DNA from: Cryptomeria japonica
Taxonomy: Eukaryota > Streptophyta > Pinopsida > Cupressales > Cupressaceae
Direction of reading: 5' to 3'
NCBI RefSeq assembly: GCF_030272615.1
Contig: NC_081414.1
Location: 819,619,396-819,659,395, forward strand
Length of the DNA stretch: 40,000 nucleotides
A program made the position numbers and the translations under genes. This document shows positions 22,155-31,495 of this stretch, one piece after another (within the stretch, counting starts at the first letter, position 1; the number at the start of each line of letters is the position of its first letter). Under the pieces are notes generated by a model. The model did not search any database. It saw nothing but the letters and a program-made list of their open reading frames with translations, and was not told where the DNA came from.

Positions 22155-22385
22155 CAACTTAGTAATGGATTAATAATTATATGTTTTATCTATGATACTC
22201 AAACCTTGATGTATTTTTATTCTTGGGTCAGCTATTATGTGCTTGTTTTCACTACAATTTCTTATTGTTAATGAATCAATTAGTATGTTTTATCTATGAT
22301 ACTCAGACCTTGATGCATTTTTATTCTTTGATCAATTATTATATGCTTGTTTTCAATAGAATTTCTACAATTCAGTAATGGGCAT
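22155..22385. repeat. Diverged tandem duplication, period about 104 bp
   Basis: TATGTTTTATCTATGATACT occurs at 22180 and 22284, followed in both by CAAACCTTGATG / CAGACCTTGATG and TTTTTATTCTT. A third partial copy starts near 22369 (CAATTCAGTAATGG against CAACTTAGTAATGG at 22155). Confidence 0.85.
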
Positions 22386-23042
22386 CAATCTATGAGTGTA
22401 TTAATTCAATCAAAAAAATAAAAAACAATAAATTATTAAGCTAATAATTCTAGTTCAGTCTCAACTTTTAGGCATTTAATGTTTCCATAGAAAAACAATG
22501 TATAAACTTGTGTGAACAATTATTATTAACTTTCTTTGTAGATAATTTTCCTTGACCCCACCTTACACTCATTACAATGGTATTTTAATCATCTATATAG
22601 AGACATTAAGATAACTAATTATTCTCAACTAAGTTACAATATTTGAAATTGAATCAATAAATTTGATTTAGCTATCATTGTTTTTAGTTGTTCCTTTTGT
22701 CTGCCCAAACCTCTTGGAGCACCCTCATAAGTCTAAGAAAAGCTTGAAGAATAGAAGAGAAAAACCACTCTAGTAGATCTAACTAGTAACTCTCCATGGT
22801 ATGTGGATGAGTAGGTTTTACTTTCATGATGATAACTTAGCCTTAAAGTGGATTTAGGTTATAGGAAATAGAGTTGTGGTTTTGGGATCCAACGATATGT
22901 ATATAGTGACATATAAAATAATCTTGTGTGAAGAAGGATATTAATTCCCCTAGTCTTCTATCCATCCATACACACAATTCCTATACATATTACCTCACTA
23001 GATCTTTATCACGTATTTATATGCCATGCTCATCACATTCAT
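22386..23042. other. Gene-free AT-rich interval
   Basis: A tail-like run AATCAAAAAAATAAAAAAC at 22408-22426 resembles the 3' end of LINE B, but no LINE body or duplication could be tied to it. Nothing else stands out. Confidence 0.4.
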
Positions 23043-23238
23043 TTATGCACCTACATCTATATATCTATTAGCTATTTGGATATGACAATTATCTACTAGG
23101 TTGCTTTTGTCATTGTAGGGACAACCCCATAGTCACAAACTTATGCACCTACCTCTATATATCTATTAGCTACTTGGATATGACAATTATCTACTAGGCT
23201 GCTTTTGTCATTGTAGGGACAACCCCATAGTCACAAAC
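23043..23238. repeat. 98-bp tandem duplication
   Basis: Copies at 23043-23140 and 23141-23238 differ at only a few positions. The unit begins TTATGCACCTAC and ends in TAGTCACAAAC. Confidence 0.95.
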
Positions 23239-24703
23239 TTGTCCATTTTCTTTCCAAAATTCAAATCTTAAATGTAGCCAATTGGACCCATCCCACATCT
23301 CACCTTTAAACTAACTAAATTTGCATTTGTTGTAATTTGATGTTATGTCTTAACATTTAAAGACATTAAATGTATTCATCCTAAGCATTATAACCAATTA
23401 ATAGCAACACATTTTACCTTTTATGGACTAAAAGGAGTAATAAGTTTGCATTCTAAGGCAATTGCCTACTATCTTTGATATTTACATACTTTCTAAGGAT
23501 TGATTTAAGCAAACATGTCTCCTTGTGATGAAATGATGACCTTTCAAGGTAATTTTGAATACCACAATTCCTAGATCTTCAAGAAGAGCATAGGAGAAAC
23601 TTATCACATTAGGTAAGAAAAAGTGAAAAACGTCACTTTATACATGGACAAACCATACATAGAGTAGATATTTGCAACCACAAACTTGTCTTTAAATCTA
23701 TGAACTCATCCTCTATTGTAGTATAAATATAATACAAATTTCGAGACCCTTCATTAATAGAGGCATTATTTTCAAGTACATAGTAATTTAAACCATAATC
23801 TTCTTGAAAGACACTCATTCTTCAATTAAAGAACTAAATACCCTAACTGTCACATTTAAATTTCTTAAAAGAGAAAATATAATTATTTTATTTATCATTC
23901 TTGACCATTTTTTATTAAATCTGTACTTAATTATATTTATCTAGTTAACCTAACTTAACTCTAAGAAAACCATATTTAAAGAAGAATTGTTAAAACTAAT
24001 TTTACTTTATAATAAAATCCAACTTTCATGTAATTACCATTAAAACATATAAATTCAAGATTGGTATCCATTTTTTCAATGTAATTATCTTATTTTCAAA
24101 AGTCATGTATCAATATCTTTTTTTTTTTAAATAATCAAGTAATTGACAAATGATAGATACCCTAATAAAAAATGTAATAAACTTATGAATAATTAAGATA
24201 TAAAAATATGATTTGAAAAAAGTATTAAAAAAATAAAAAATATAACGATAAAAAAAGAAGAGAGAAACTATCAATATTGTAGTAATTTAGAATTTAATCA
24301 TATTATTGAAGTAAGATATTTGATCCTCATAGCCCATTAGATCCTATAAAACAAGGATATGCCCTCTCTAAGAGATTTAAAATAAGTTAAACTGCAATGA
24401 CATAACTCATATAATATGTGAAACCTTCAAAAGCTTACGATTACATGAGAACCCCTTGATTGTGAGATGAGAAGGTAGTTGTGGACTTTAACCTACTTGC
24501 CAATGTCCTTAATGTATCATGTCCATAGTACAAGTATATAAAAGCCATCATATGCATGAGTTAGGGGTATCAAAAAGTGAGTACGTGTGTCTCAACCACA
24601 TAAAGTGAGAAAACATGTTAACAAAGTTCACAAGTTAGAATTTAATTGGTGTGAATAATAATTTAACAAGGAAAAGCTAAAATCAAACTAGTTTGACAAT
24701 GCT
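23239..24703. other. Gene-free AT-rich interval
   Basis: No gene or bounded repeat seen; several A/T homopolymers (for example T-run near 24119). Confidence 0.5.
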
Positions 24704-24708
24704 ACTAT
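24704..24708. repeat. Target-site duplication, left copy (Copia element)
   Basis: ACTAT, matching 26754-26758, directly before the LTR terminal TG. Confidence 0.8.
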
Positions 24709-24733
24709 TGTTGAACCCAAGGCATGATTGAGA

Positions 24734-24750
24734 GGGGGGGGGGGGGGGGG
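24734..24750. repeat. Poly(G)/poly(C) run in the Copia LTR
   Basis: 17 consecutive G. The corresponding run in the other two Copia LTR pieces is seven long, so this copy has expanded (or suffered read error). Confidence 0.85.
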
Positions 24751-24918
24751 CATGAATCGGTCCAAACAAACAATTACAACAAAACATAAACAATTAATGA
24801 ACAACACATATCCAACACATGAACACAAGAATATATCCAAGTTATATATAAAATGATTACAAAGATATAGCTCACTGCTCCAGACTTGTACACCAAGGCT
24901 AACTACTCATGGGACACA

Positions 24919-25110
24919 ATACAAAGAGGACTTGCAAAACCTAAAGCTAAGTGCACTTAGGGAAAGATACAAAGAGGACTTGCAAAACCTGAATCTAACT
25001 GCACTCGAGGCAAGATACATTGAGGACTTGCAAAACCTAAAGCTAACTACACTCAGGGTAAGATACAAAGAGGACTTGCAAAACCTGAAGCTAACTGCAC
25101 TTAGGGCAAG
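24919..25110. repeat. 48-bp minisatellite inside the Copia LTR
   Basis: Four units start at 24919, 24967, 25015 and 25063, with a partial fifth at 25111. The unit begins ATACAAAGAGGACTTGCAAA. Because 48 is divisible by three, both strands give open repetitive frames; these are not genes. Confidence 0.95.
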
Positions 25111-26318
25111 ATACATAAAAATAATCTAAAAAGAAGGATCTCCCGACCATGAAGTTGTCCTTGAACTTTGCATCAAGCAACCAACATCAACACACACAAA
25201 TCTACTCTCAACTGCCAACACTCTATCTCAACTCTCTGTCATAGTCACAACATGGCTTGCATATCATTCAGACACAACTCTACTTCATTTCTCACAATTT
25301 CTTTGATCTTTTCACTTCACCACATCATCTACACTCTCTCATTCTGATTCACTCTAACTCAAACATTCAAATGCCTTATATACAAGATAGATTACCAAAG
25401 CACAAAACAAGTTGGGTTGAATCAAAATATACTTTTTGAACAAAAAACACACACACTGATCCACTTCAGGAGAAAGAGAGGACCAAAACACATCTTCCAA
25501 AGATTAATTCACCGATTCACAATCACTTGAACCTAACCAATAATATATCCACATGCTACACAACCATATAAGAAATTACTAATCAAAACATACTCTCTAA
25601 AGAAAATAACTCAAATTCGGATCTCTGCATGCTACAATGAGACCCATAAAACATCAAACATACTTCCACAAATCATATCTGGACCTAAGGATAGGTCAAG
25701 TATAGAATCTCACAACCAACAACTAACAATGCCACAACACTCAGAGAACACAAAGATGTTTTCAAACCTCAAAACCAACATATCCATGATACCAAAACTA
25801 TATCTAATGAAGATAACAAAAATGTTCAACACCAATAGCAGATTTTGGACCCAAACATTTTTGGAACAACCAACATAGCAAGATAACTCTGCACCACAAA
25901 CATTCCGGACCAAACTGGAACAACAAGTTTGACATCAATGACAATCACAACAACACATTAACTCCTATTTCCAACAATCTCTTCCTTTGTCATTGATGGA
26001 AACACTTGATAAAACTTGCACTTAACCAAAAATCAAAGAAGAAGAATACTTCTCAATATCTCTCAAACACTATCAATACTGACACTGACTCTCCCAAAAC
26101 ACATTGCTCAATCTCTCCGAACTTAACAACTCAATCTTTCTCAAACTCTCTCAATCAACAACTCAATCTCTCCCCCTTTGCCATCAAGGACAAAGGTCAG
26201 AACAACACTACATACCACTACACACCACTGCTTCCCCTAAGGGCAACCATGACATTGATCTAGGAAAATAAAATAGACATGAAATCTTCCCCTAGAAAGA
26301 TGCATCCCCATAATGCAC

Positions 26319-26368
26319 CTAGCTAGAAGAAGGAGGGGCAATGACCCCAAGCTTCTCCTGAAGAAACT
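26319..26368 (-). pseudogene. C-terminal remnant of Copia pol
   Basis: FEFLQEKLGVIAPPSS followed by TAG. An F-x-x-L(R/Q)-x-KLGV ending is typical of plant Copia polyproteins after RNase H. Only these codons survive, next to the 3' untranslated part of the element. Confidence 0.6.
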
Positions 26369-26369
26369 C

Positions 26370-26753
26370 AAATCTTGATCTCCACATGCTATAGTGAGAC
26401 CCATAAAACATCAAACACACTTCCACAAATCATATTTAGACCTATGGATAGGTCAAGCATATAATCTCACAACTACCAACGAACAATGCCACAACACCTG
26501 AAGAACACAAAGATGTTTTTGGACCCTAGAATCAATATATCCATGATACTAAAACTATATCTAATGAAGATAACAATAATGTTCAACACCAACAACAGAT
26601 TCTAGACCCAAGCACTTCCGGAACAACCAACACAGTAATTGCACCAACAACACAACAAGATGAATTTGCACCACAAACATTCCAGACCAAATTGGAACAG
26701 CAAGTTTGACATCAATGCCAACCACAACAACACATTAACTCATATTTCCAACG
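26370..26753 (-). repeat. Shortened 5' LTR of the Copia element
   Basis: Matches about the first 370 bp of the 3' LTR (25610-25976) in the same orientation, with scattered substitutions and a small insertion near 26640. The remainder of the LTR is deleted. Confidence 0.85.
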
Positions 26754-26758
26754 ACTAT
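26754..26758. repeat. Target-site duplication, right copy (Copia element)
   Basis: ACTAT, matching 24704-24708. The LTR terminus next to it reads CCAACG where CCAACA is expected, a single substitution. Confidence 0.78.
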
Positions 26759-26895
26759 TTACACTCATATACAAAATATCTTACTAATACTTTAATTCTT
26801 TACACCTTGATTCCTATTTTTAAAATATCTTTATTAATCTCCATAATAATCATAACAACCTTATGGTTTGAGGATTTAGTATCCTAAGTAAGTCA

Positions 26896-26909
26896 TTGTT
26901 ATTATTGTT

Positions 26910-26993
<84 letters not shown>

Positions 26994-27020
26994 ATTATTA
27001 TTTTTATTATTATTATTACA
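26896..27020. repeat. (TTG)n trinucleotide microsatellite with TTA ends
   Basis: About 28 uninterrupted GTT/TTG units with GTTATT-type and ATTATT units on the flanks. Poly-Leu and poly-Asn frames here are artefacts of the repeat. Confidence 0.97.
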
Positions 27021-27342
27021 TGGGCAAGTTAATGCATACCCTTGCAAAAATGGTAGGGGCTTAATATTTTGGCACAAATAAAAATATCATAGACAAAAAA
27101 GAGGATCTTTTTTGTGCATGTTTAAGAAGCAAAAACTAGCTTACATGGATATTACGCTCACTAGATATGATCATGTTCAAGAACATACTCATTCCTACTT
27201 TAACCATGCTCCACAAAGTGTTGGGAGAATGTAAGTCATGAATGGATATTTTTCTTCCATTCCAATTTATTGCAATCATATAATTTTGTCCATTTTCTTT
27301 CTAGAACGATCTATGGAAAAATAAATGATCTGTCATTTGTAG
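27021..27342. other. Gene-free interval
   Basis: No gene, RNA gene or repeat seen between the TTG tract and the inverted-repeat element. Confidence 0.5.
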
Positions 27343-27344
27343 TA

Positions 27345-27836
27345 GGGGAAGAGCACCAGTTATTGTTCATGTTCCAATGATTGTTCACTCTTTGCACACC
27401 CAACCCCCCAATTACTAACTTTTAAAAAACCAAAAAACAAATAACTCAAAGCTCATTAATAAATTACACATGCACCAATAGCCGCTCATTTTTTAGCTTT
27501 TTTGGATCATAATTGGCCCATTTAAGAACCTTTATTAGTACCCATAACACATGACTACTAGGGCATTTGTGCATAAGTATTGGCGATTTTAAGTACATGG
27601 TTATTGGGGCATCTTTAAGTAGGTATCAAGTGACACTTTGAAAAGTGTACTTTTTTACCCTTGCGTGCATAATAGATCCCACAACGTGCATTGTTACTAC
27701 CCAGAAGCCAAAACAATAGCTATAAGTAGTTAAGACGCATGCAAAGACAACCAAATTTTTTTGTCAAAATCCGATGTACCGTTTAGAATTTGTGGGTGCA
27801 CGAAGTTAGCTATAACGGCTACTGGTACACTTCCCC
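27345..27836. mobile_element. Terminal-inverted-repeat element (MITE-like), 492 bp, TA flanks
   Basis: The left end GGGGAAGAGCACCAGT (27345-27360) and the reverse complement of the right end, GGGGAAGTGTACCAGT (27836-27821), match at 14 of 16 positions. TA lies directly outside both ends (27343-27344 and 27837-27838), as for a TA target duplication. There is no transposase frame, so it would be a non-autonomous DNA transposon. The TIR is not the Stowaway CTCCCTCC start, and TA can occur by chance in AT-rich DNA, so the superfamily is open. Confidence 0.6.
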
Positions 27837-27838
27837 TA

Positions 27839-28269
27839 TATCTTGTGATTTTTTAGTTAGTTCAGGTCTATTTTTATTTTAGTTGTTTATGATGTGATGA
27901 TTAGTGTTTTTAAGTGTGTATTTTAGGCTTTCTAGAGTTAAAGGGTTTTCCATGTTGCTTCTGATTTATTTATATGTTTTGGTCTCTATACCAAGAAATT
28001 ATTTCTAGGTTGACAAGGAACTCTACTACTTAGTGTATGTTGTCATTGTTGGCCTATTTCACTCTTTGGTGGAAATAGTCATCAAAACTTGTATTTTTGA
28101 GGTTCTAGGACTTAGATTTGAAAAAATATCCATGGTGAAGTTATTCAAATTCTTCCTTTGTCCATATGTCATGTTTTATCCTTTGGGAAGCTATTTTAGT
28201 TTTTTAAGGTTTCAAATTTATATTATGGTTGTAAAAAATGTTCAAAGTATTCTTGTGTATAATTAGTCT
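27839..28269. other. Gene-free interval
   Basis: The 77-codon frame at 28033-28266 is hydrophobic and lacks motifs; I do not regard it as a gene. Nothing else seen. Confidence 0.45.
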
Positions 28270-28700
28270 AAATATATTATTCTACATTAGAATTTGAATA
28301 AAAAACAATCAAGATAAGAAACACAATAATAATTATCAAAGCTTTTTCTAGTGGAAAGATATAGTTCAATTGAGTCAAAACTATAATTTTTACTATAAAC
28401 CTCTTTATCTAGTAACCAAAATTTCTAAAGTAATAATTAGTGTGTTCTAAATAAGAATTCCTTAGGGTTAATGCACTAACAAAAGTCTTAATTTTTTTTA
28501 AAATATAAGGTATTACATCCTTCCCCAGCATGATACTTCACCCCTAAAGGTTTTTAAAATAAATTTAGATATAGTTGTTGTCTTTCTTGTGCTTCTTCCC
28601 AAGTTATTGAATTGGAATTTTATTGATCCTACCTTAACCTAATTAATGTCATTTTGTCAAAGTTGAAGTGTGCATTAATCTAGGATTTAGAGTAATTTAT
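28270..28700 (+). repeat. Dispersed repeat, copy 1
   Basis: Shares the marker CCTCTTTATCTAGTAACC (28391), then AATAAGAATTCCTTA, CATCCTT(C/G)CCC, ACCTTAACCTAA and ATAGGATTTAGA-like blocks in the same order with 33540-33960. Probably two old copies of an LTR or other element; ends undefined. Confidence 0.65.
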
Positions 28701-28787
28701 TTTATATACATTTAAATTTGAGGCACTCCAACAACTAATTGTATTTCTTGACATTATAAAATATAATTAGATTACTTGGGGATTACT

Positions 28788-28804
28788 AAAATCTAATGGT
28801 TGCA
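28788..28804. repeat. Target-site duplication, left copy (LINE B)
   Basis: AAAATCTAATGGTTGCA, identical over 17 bp to 30608-30624. The preceding base is T, giving T/AAAA, the sense-strand form of the L1 endonuclease site TTTT/A. Confidence 0.92.
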
Positions 28805-29317
28805 CCCGTTAATGGGTCCCTGCGGGTTAATCCCCCTTTATAAAAAGAGGAGGTTAAATGGGAACCGTCAAGCAAGGAATGGATAAAAATAAACTTTGAT
28901 GGGGCATCTAGGGGAAACCCGAGAACCTCAGGAGTGGGAGTAGTTGCGAGAAATGATAAAGGGGTCATCCTTTTCAAGGGTGCACGACGATTATAGGATG
29001 GAACAAATAATGAAACAGAGGTATAGGCGACACTTATGGCAACTGAATTGGCTATAAACATGAAAATCCCAAAGTTGCACATGGAAGGAGATTCCCAAGT
29101 GATCATCAATGCAATTGCTAAGGGCAATACCCCATCATGGAAATTATCCCATTGGGTGGAGATCATTCGAGAAAAACTCAACCTCTTTGAGGAGTTTCAG
29201 GTCTCCCATGTTAGGCGAGGTGCCAATGCAGTGGCAGACCTTCTCTCCAACATCGGATGTGACATGACAAACCAAATGGCCAAGTGGTGGAAGGGAGATG
29301 ACAGAGTGTGGAAGTGA
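28805..29317 (+). pseudogene. LINE B ORF2 fragment: RNase H domain
   Basis: One frame holds a plant LINE RNase H domain: D in INFDGASRGNP (about 28890), E in MATELAINM (29040), D in MEGDSQVII (29090) and D in GANAVADLLSN (29220). It is interrupted by TAA at 28841-28843 and TAG at 28994-28996 and 29024-29026, and ends with the TGA at 29315-29317. RNase H would remove the RNA strand during cDNA synthesis. The reverse transcriptase part is absent because of 5' truncation. Confidence 0.88.
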
Positions 29318-29646
29318 ATTTAATGTAGTCCTAGAAGCATGAAATAATCAATATGCACACAAGGCAACCCGCAATGACAAGTAAGCCCTCTCAAAGGCAC
29401 TGCAATTAATGAGGCAGTTACTGAGTGCAGAGTATCTGTTCGAGATGATGGCGGAGGGCAGCAAATCTACTGGGAAATCTCATTCCTTTTATATCATTGA
29501 TTATGCATTTATGACCCGTCGCAAACAATGACGAAGGAATTACTATTTTGGTTTGCGAGCGAAGTATTATCAAATAATCTGATTAATGAGAGTTTTTATG
29601 TCATTTGCATTGTAGTGTTTGGAGATAACAGTTTTGTGCAAGTTCA

Positions 29647-30342
29647 ATGGAGACAATTTTTACTCTGAGAACCGAGAAGAAATTGGTTCCTTTTCTGGGG
29701 ACGATGTCGGATAAAAGAATGCAGGGACTCTTCAAATACAAAGAAGAGAAATTGTGGAGTGCAGGGCGTCTAATGTTGGGGGAGGAGTTGTCGCACATTC
29801 ACTTCTGGTACAGGATGAATATGGAGGTTTACTCCTTGATTATGGCTTGGGCATGCAAATTTGAACCAGAGGTGGAGAAAATAAAGCTCGCGATGACAAA
29901 GTTGATTGACGGGGACTATCTGATCAACCTTGACTCCATTTTGGAGTGGGTTGTCCCTCAGACAGGAATCCCCATTTGGGAGGGAGATGTTGAGGAGGAG
30001 ATATTACCTTTTGTTCGAGGGTCGGAAAACTGAATAAAGGAGCAATGTCGTGAGTGAGCTCGTATAGGCTGGGAAGCCATGAAGCTTTGCGTCAAACTAA
30101 TCAGAATAGGTGAAGTGTTGAAAGCCCTCAAGGTTGTGGCGTGTATGGAGGTTGGGAGAGAATTGCGAGATCGATTTGAGGAAGGGCGGGCGATCCAGTT
30201 TTTAGCAAGTCTAGAAGGAGACCCTGATTTCGGGAGTTTGGATTGCATCCTGAAAATGAAGACCAAAGTAGCAAAAGGAAAAGCACTGGCAGATATTGCG
30301 GATGAGGAGGAGAAGCAGATGAACCAGAGTGATACCTACTGA
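29647..30342 (+). pseudogene. Unrecognised third reading frame of LINE B (ORF3)
   Basis: A 231-codon frame on the LINE sense strand begins at ATG 29647 and ends at TGA 30340-30342. It is interrupted only by TGA at 30031-30033 and 30055-30057; both pieces (128 and 87 codons) are in the same frame, so the two stops look like later mutations. The product is highly charged and predicted helical, with no transmembrane segment: a first part rich in aromatic residues (HIHFWYRMNMEVYSLIMAW), an acidic middle (GDVEEEILPF), and a Lys/Glu-rich C-terminus (KALADIADEEEKQMNQSDTY). I recognise no domain. It could be a lineage-specific LINE protein or a captured host exon. Confidence 0.55.
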
Positions 30343-30607
30343 GCGGCGATGGGTCTATAAATTTGTTTTGCTTTACTTCTACTGCTGGTTTTTAAAAAAA
30401 ACTATATTTTATGGATGACTGTAATATTTTAGTGTAGAGATGCACAACACTAGTGTCTTATTTCCTTGTTTTTAGCTTTGAATGCTCCCCATAGTAGGTT
30501 AGGACTGTTAGTTTTTAGGCCGATGTTTAAATCTGGTATGGCCTCAGATGATTGTATCTCTTTTTTGGAATCAATATACCACAAAATTACCAATCGAAAA
30601 AAAATAA

Positions 30608-30624
30608 AAAATCTAATGGTTGCA
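30608..30624. repeat. Target-site duplication, right copy (LINE B)
   Basis: Perfect 17-bp copy of 28788-28804, directly after the A-rich tail. Confidence 0.92.
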
Positions 30625-30915
30625 TTTATTAATCAATTATGTTTAATTTAGTAGCTCAATTCTCGAGGTTGCCTTGTGTGATCACTTTATTTTTTACATG
30701 AATTTGAAGATCATCCTTTATTTTCCAATGGACCTTTTTCTTCTTATTATACCATCCCAAAGAGCCCTATATCATCATAGGGATCATCTACTCCTTTTGT
30801 GTGTAGATATGTTAAGACAACACCAATTATGTTTCATCCAAATAATTTAATCCTAATTATCATATATTCATTACACCTTTAAATATTTTTCATTCTTCAT
30901 AGTCACAAAAAATAA

Positions 30916-30936
30916 GATATATGTGTGTGTGTGTGT
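30916..30936. repeat. Short (TG)n microsatellite
   Basis: About eight TG units after ATATATA. Confidence 0.85.
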
Positions 30937-30999
30937 AATTTAGCAGTGATTAGGTGCAACTTGATGTAAGGATGTTGATATGGTTATAGTTGCTATATT

Positions 31000-31495
31000 A
31001 GAAAGGGTGGCAGTGTTGAAGTGATAGTTGATGTAGAAGTAGTGATCTGGAGGATCAGGTGGTTCATTTTTTTCAATAACGTCAGAGATTGTGCTATAAC
31101 AAAGACTATAGTCAACATATTGAGATGCTTCTATTCATACAATTCTTTTTCTAAAAGTTTTAAATTTCTATCTTGCCCTGTTGCAGTTAGCTTCAGGTTT
31201 GCAAGTCCTCCTTTTGTATCTTTCCCCAAGAGAAGTTAGCCTTGGTATGCAAGTTCAGAGCATTGAACTCCCTTTTTTGTAAAACATTCTTATATAGTGG
31301 ATTGATTCCGTGAGTTGGCGCTCACCATGATTTTTCCCAGTTTGGGTTTTCCATGTGTAAATTCTAGTGTTCATGTGTGATTGATATGGATGATCTTATA
31401 ATATCTTCTTTTAGTTGTTAATGGATGTTTTTTGTATGGAATTTTTTGTTAATGTTGATTCACCCCCCCTCTCAGCATCTGATGTGTGTTCAACA
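31000..31495 (+). mobile_element. Copia LTR fragment, plus orientation
   Basis: The right end matches the plan of the Copia LTR at 24709-25976: a single relic of the 48-bp unit (TTGCAGTTAGCTTCAGGTTT near 31181), AGTTAGCCTTGGTATGCAAG, a TTTTTCCCAGTTTGGGTTTT block (31332), ATTCACCCCCCCTCTCAG (31459), and the terminus GTGTTCAACA (31495). The left boundary is unclear. GAGCA follows the end, but no convincing partner before a TG start was found. Confidence 0.65.

Larger units (their letters stand above)
24709..25976 (-). repeat. 3' LTR of the Copia element
   Basis: 1,268 bp, starting TGTTGGAAATAGGAG and ending GGGTTCAACA on the minus strand. It contains the Copia-typical C run before CTCTCA (G17 at 24734-24750 on the plus strand) and a 48-bp minisatellite. 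Its first roughly 370 bp match the shortened 5' LTR at 26370-26753. Confidence 0.85.
24709..26753 (-). mobile_element. Internally deleted Copia LTR retrotransposon
   Basis: A 2,045-bp minus-strand element bounded by the 5-bp duplication ACTAT. Read on its own strand it has a shortened 5' LTR (26753 to about 26370), then the last codons of the Copia polyprotein (FEFLQEKLGVIAPPSS, stop TAG at 26321-26319), a 3' untranslated part with a purine tract CAAAGGGGGA (26180-26171), a second purine tract GACAAAGGAAGAGAT (about 25991-25977), and a complete 3' LTR (25976-24709). The primer-binding site, gag and nearly all of pol are missing. The shortened LTR joins the pol tail at a short similarity (ATTTGAGTT), so one deletion could have removed everything between. 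Confidence 0.85.
28805..30607 (+). mobile_element. LINE B: 5'-truncated LINE with RNase H and an extra 3' reading frame
   Basis: A 1.8-kb plus-strand insertion between perfect 17-bp duplications, ending in an A-rich tail (ATCGAAAAAAAATAAAA). It begins inside ORF2, in the linker just before RNase H, as expected from incomplete reverse transcription. After the RNase H stop come about 330 bp of non-coding sequence, a 231-codon reading frame (29647-30342, two TGA codons) and about 260 bp of tail sequence. The copy is inactive. Confidence 0.92.

Noticed and set aside
22408-22426. 3' tail of a fourth LINE
   Set aside because: Only an A-rich run resembles a LINE end; no LINE sequence precedes it and no flanking duplication was found.
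24919-25110. A CRISPR-like array
   Set aside because: The units are contiguous with no spacers, and the context is a plant retrotransposon LTR.
24907-25129. Repetitive proteins of 16-residue units on both strands
   Set aside because: They follow from the 48-bp minisatellite, whose unit length is a multiple of three; it lies in a Copia LTR.
26850-27081. Poly-Leu and poly-Asn proteins
   Set aside because: Pure products of the TTG trinucleotide repeat.
31260-31495. A complete short solo LTR with GAGCA duplication
   Set aside because: GAGCA before 31260 is followed by TTG rather than TG, and recognisable LTR sequence extends further left.
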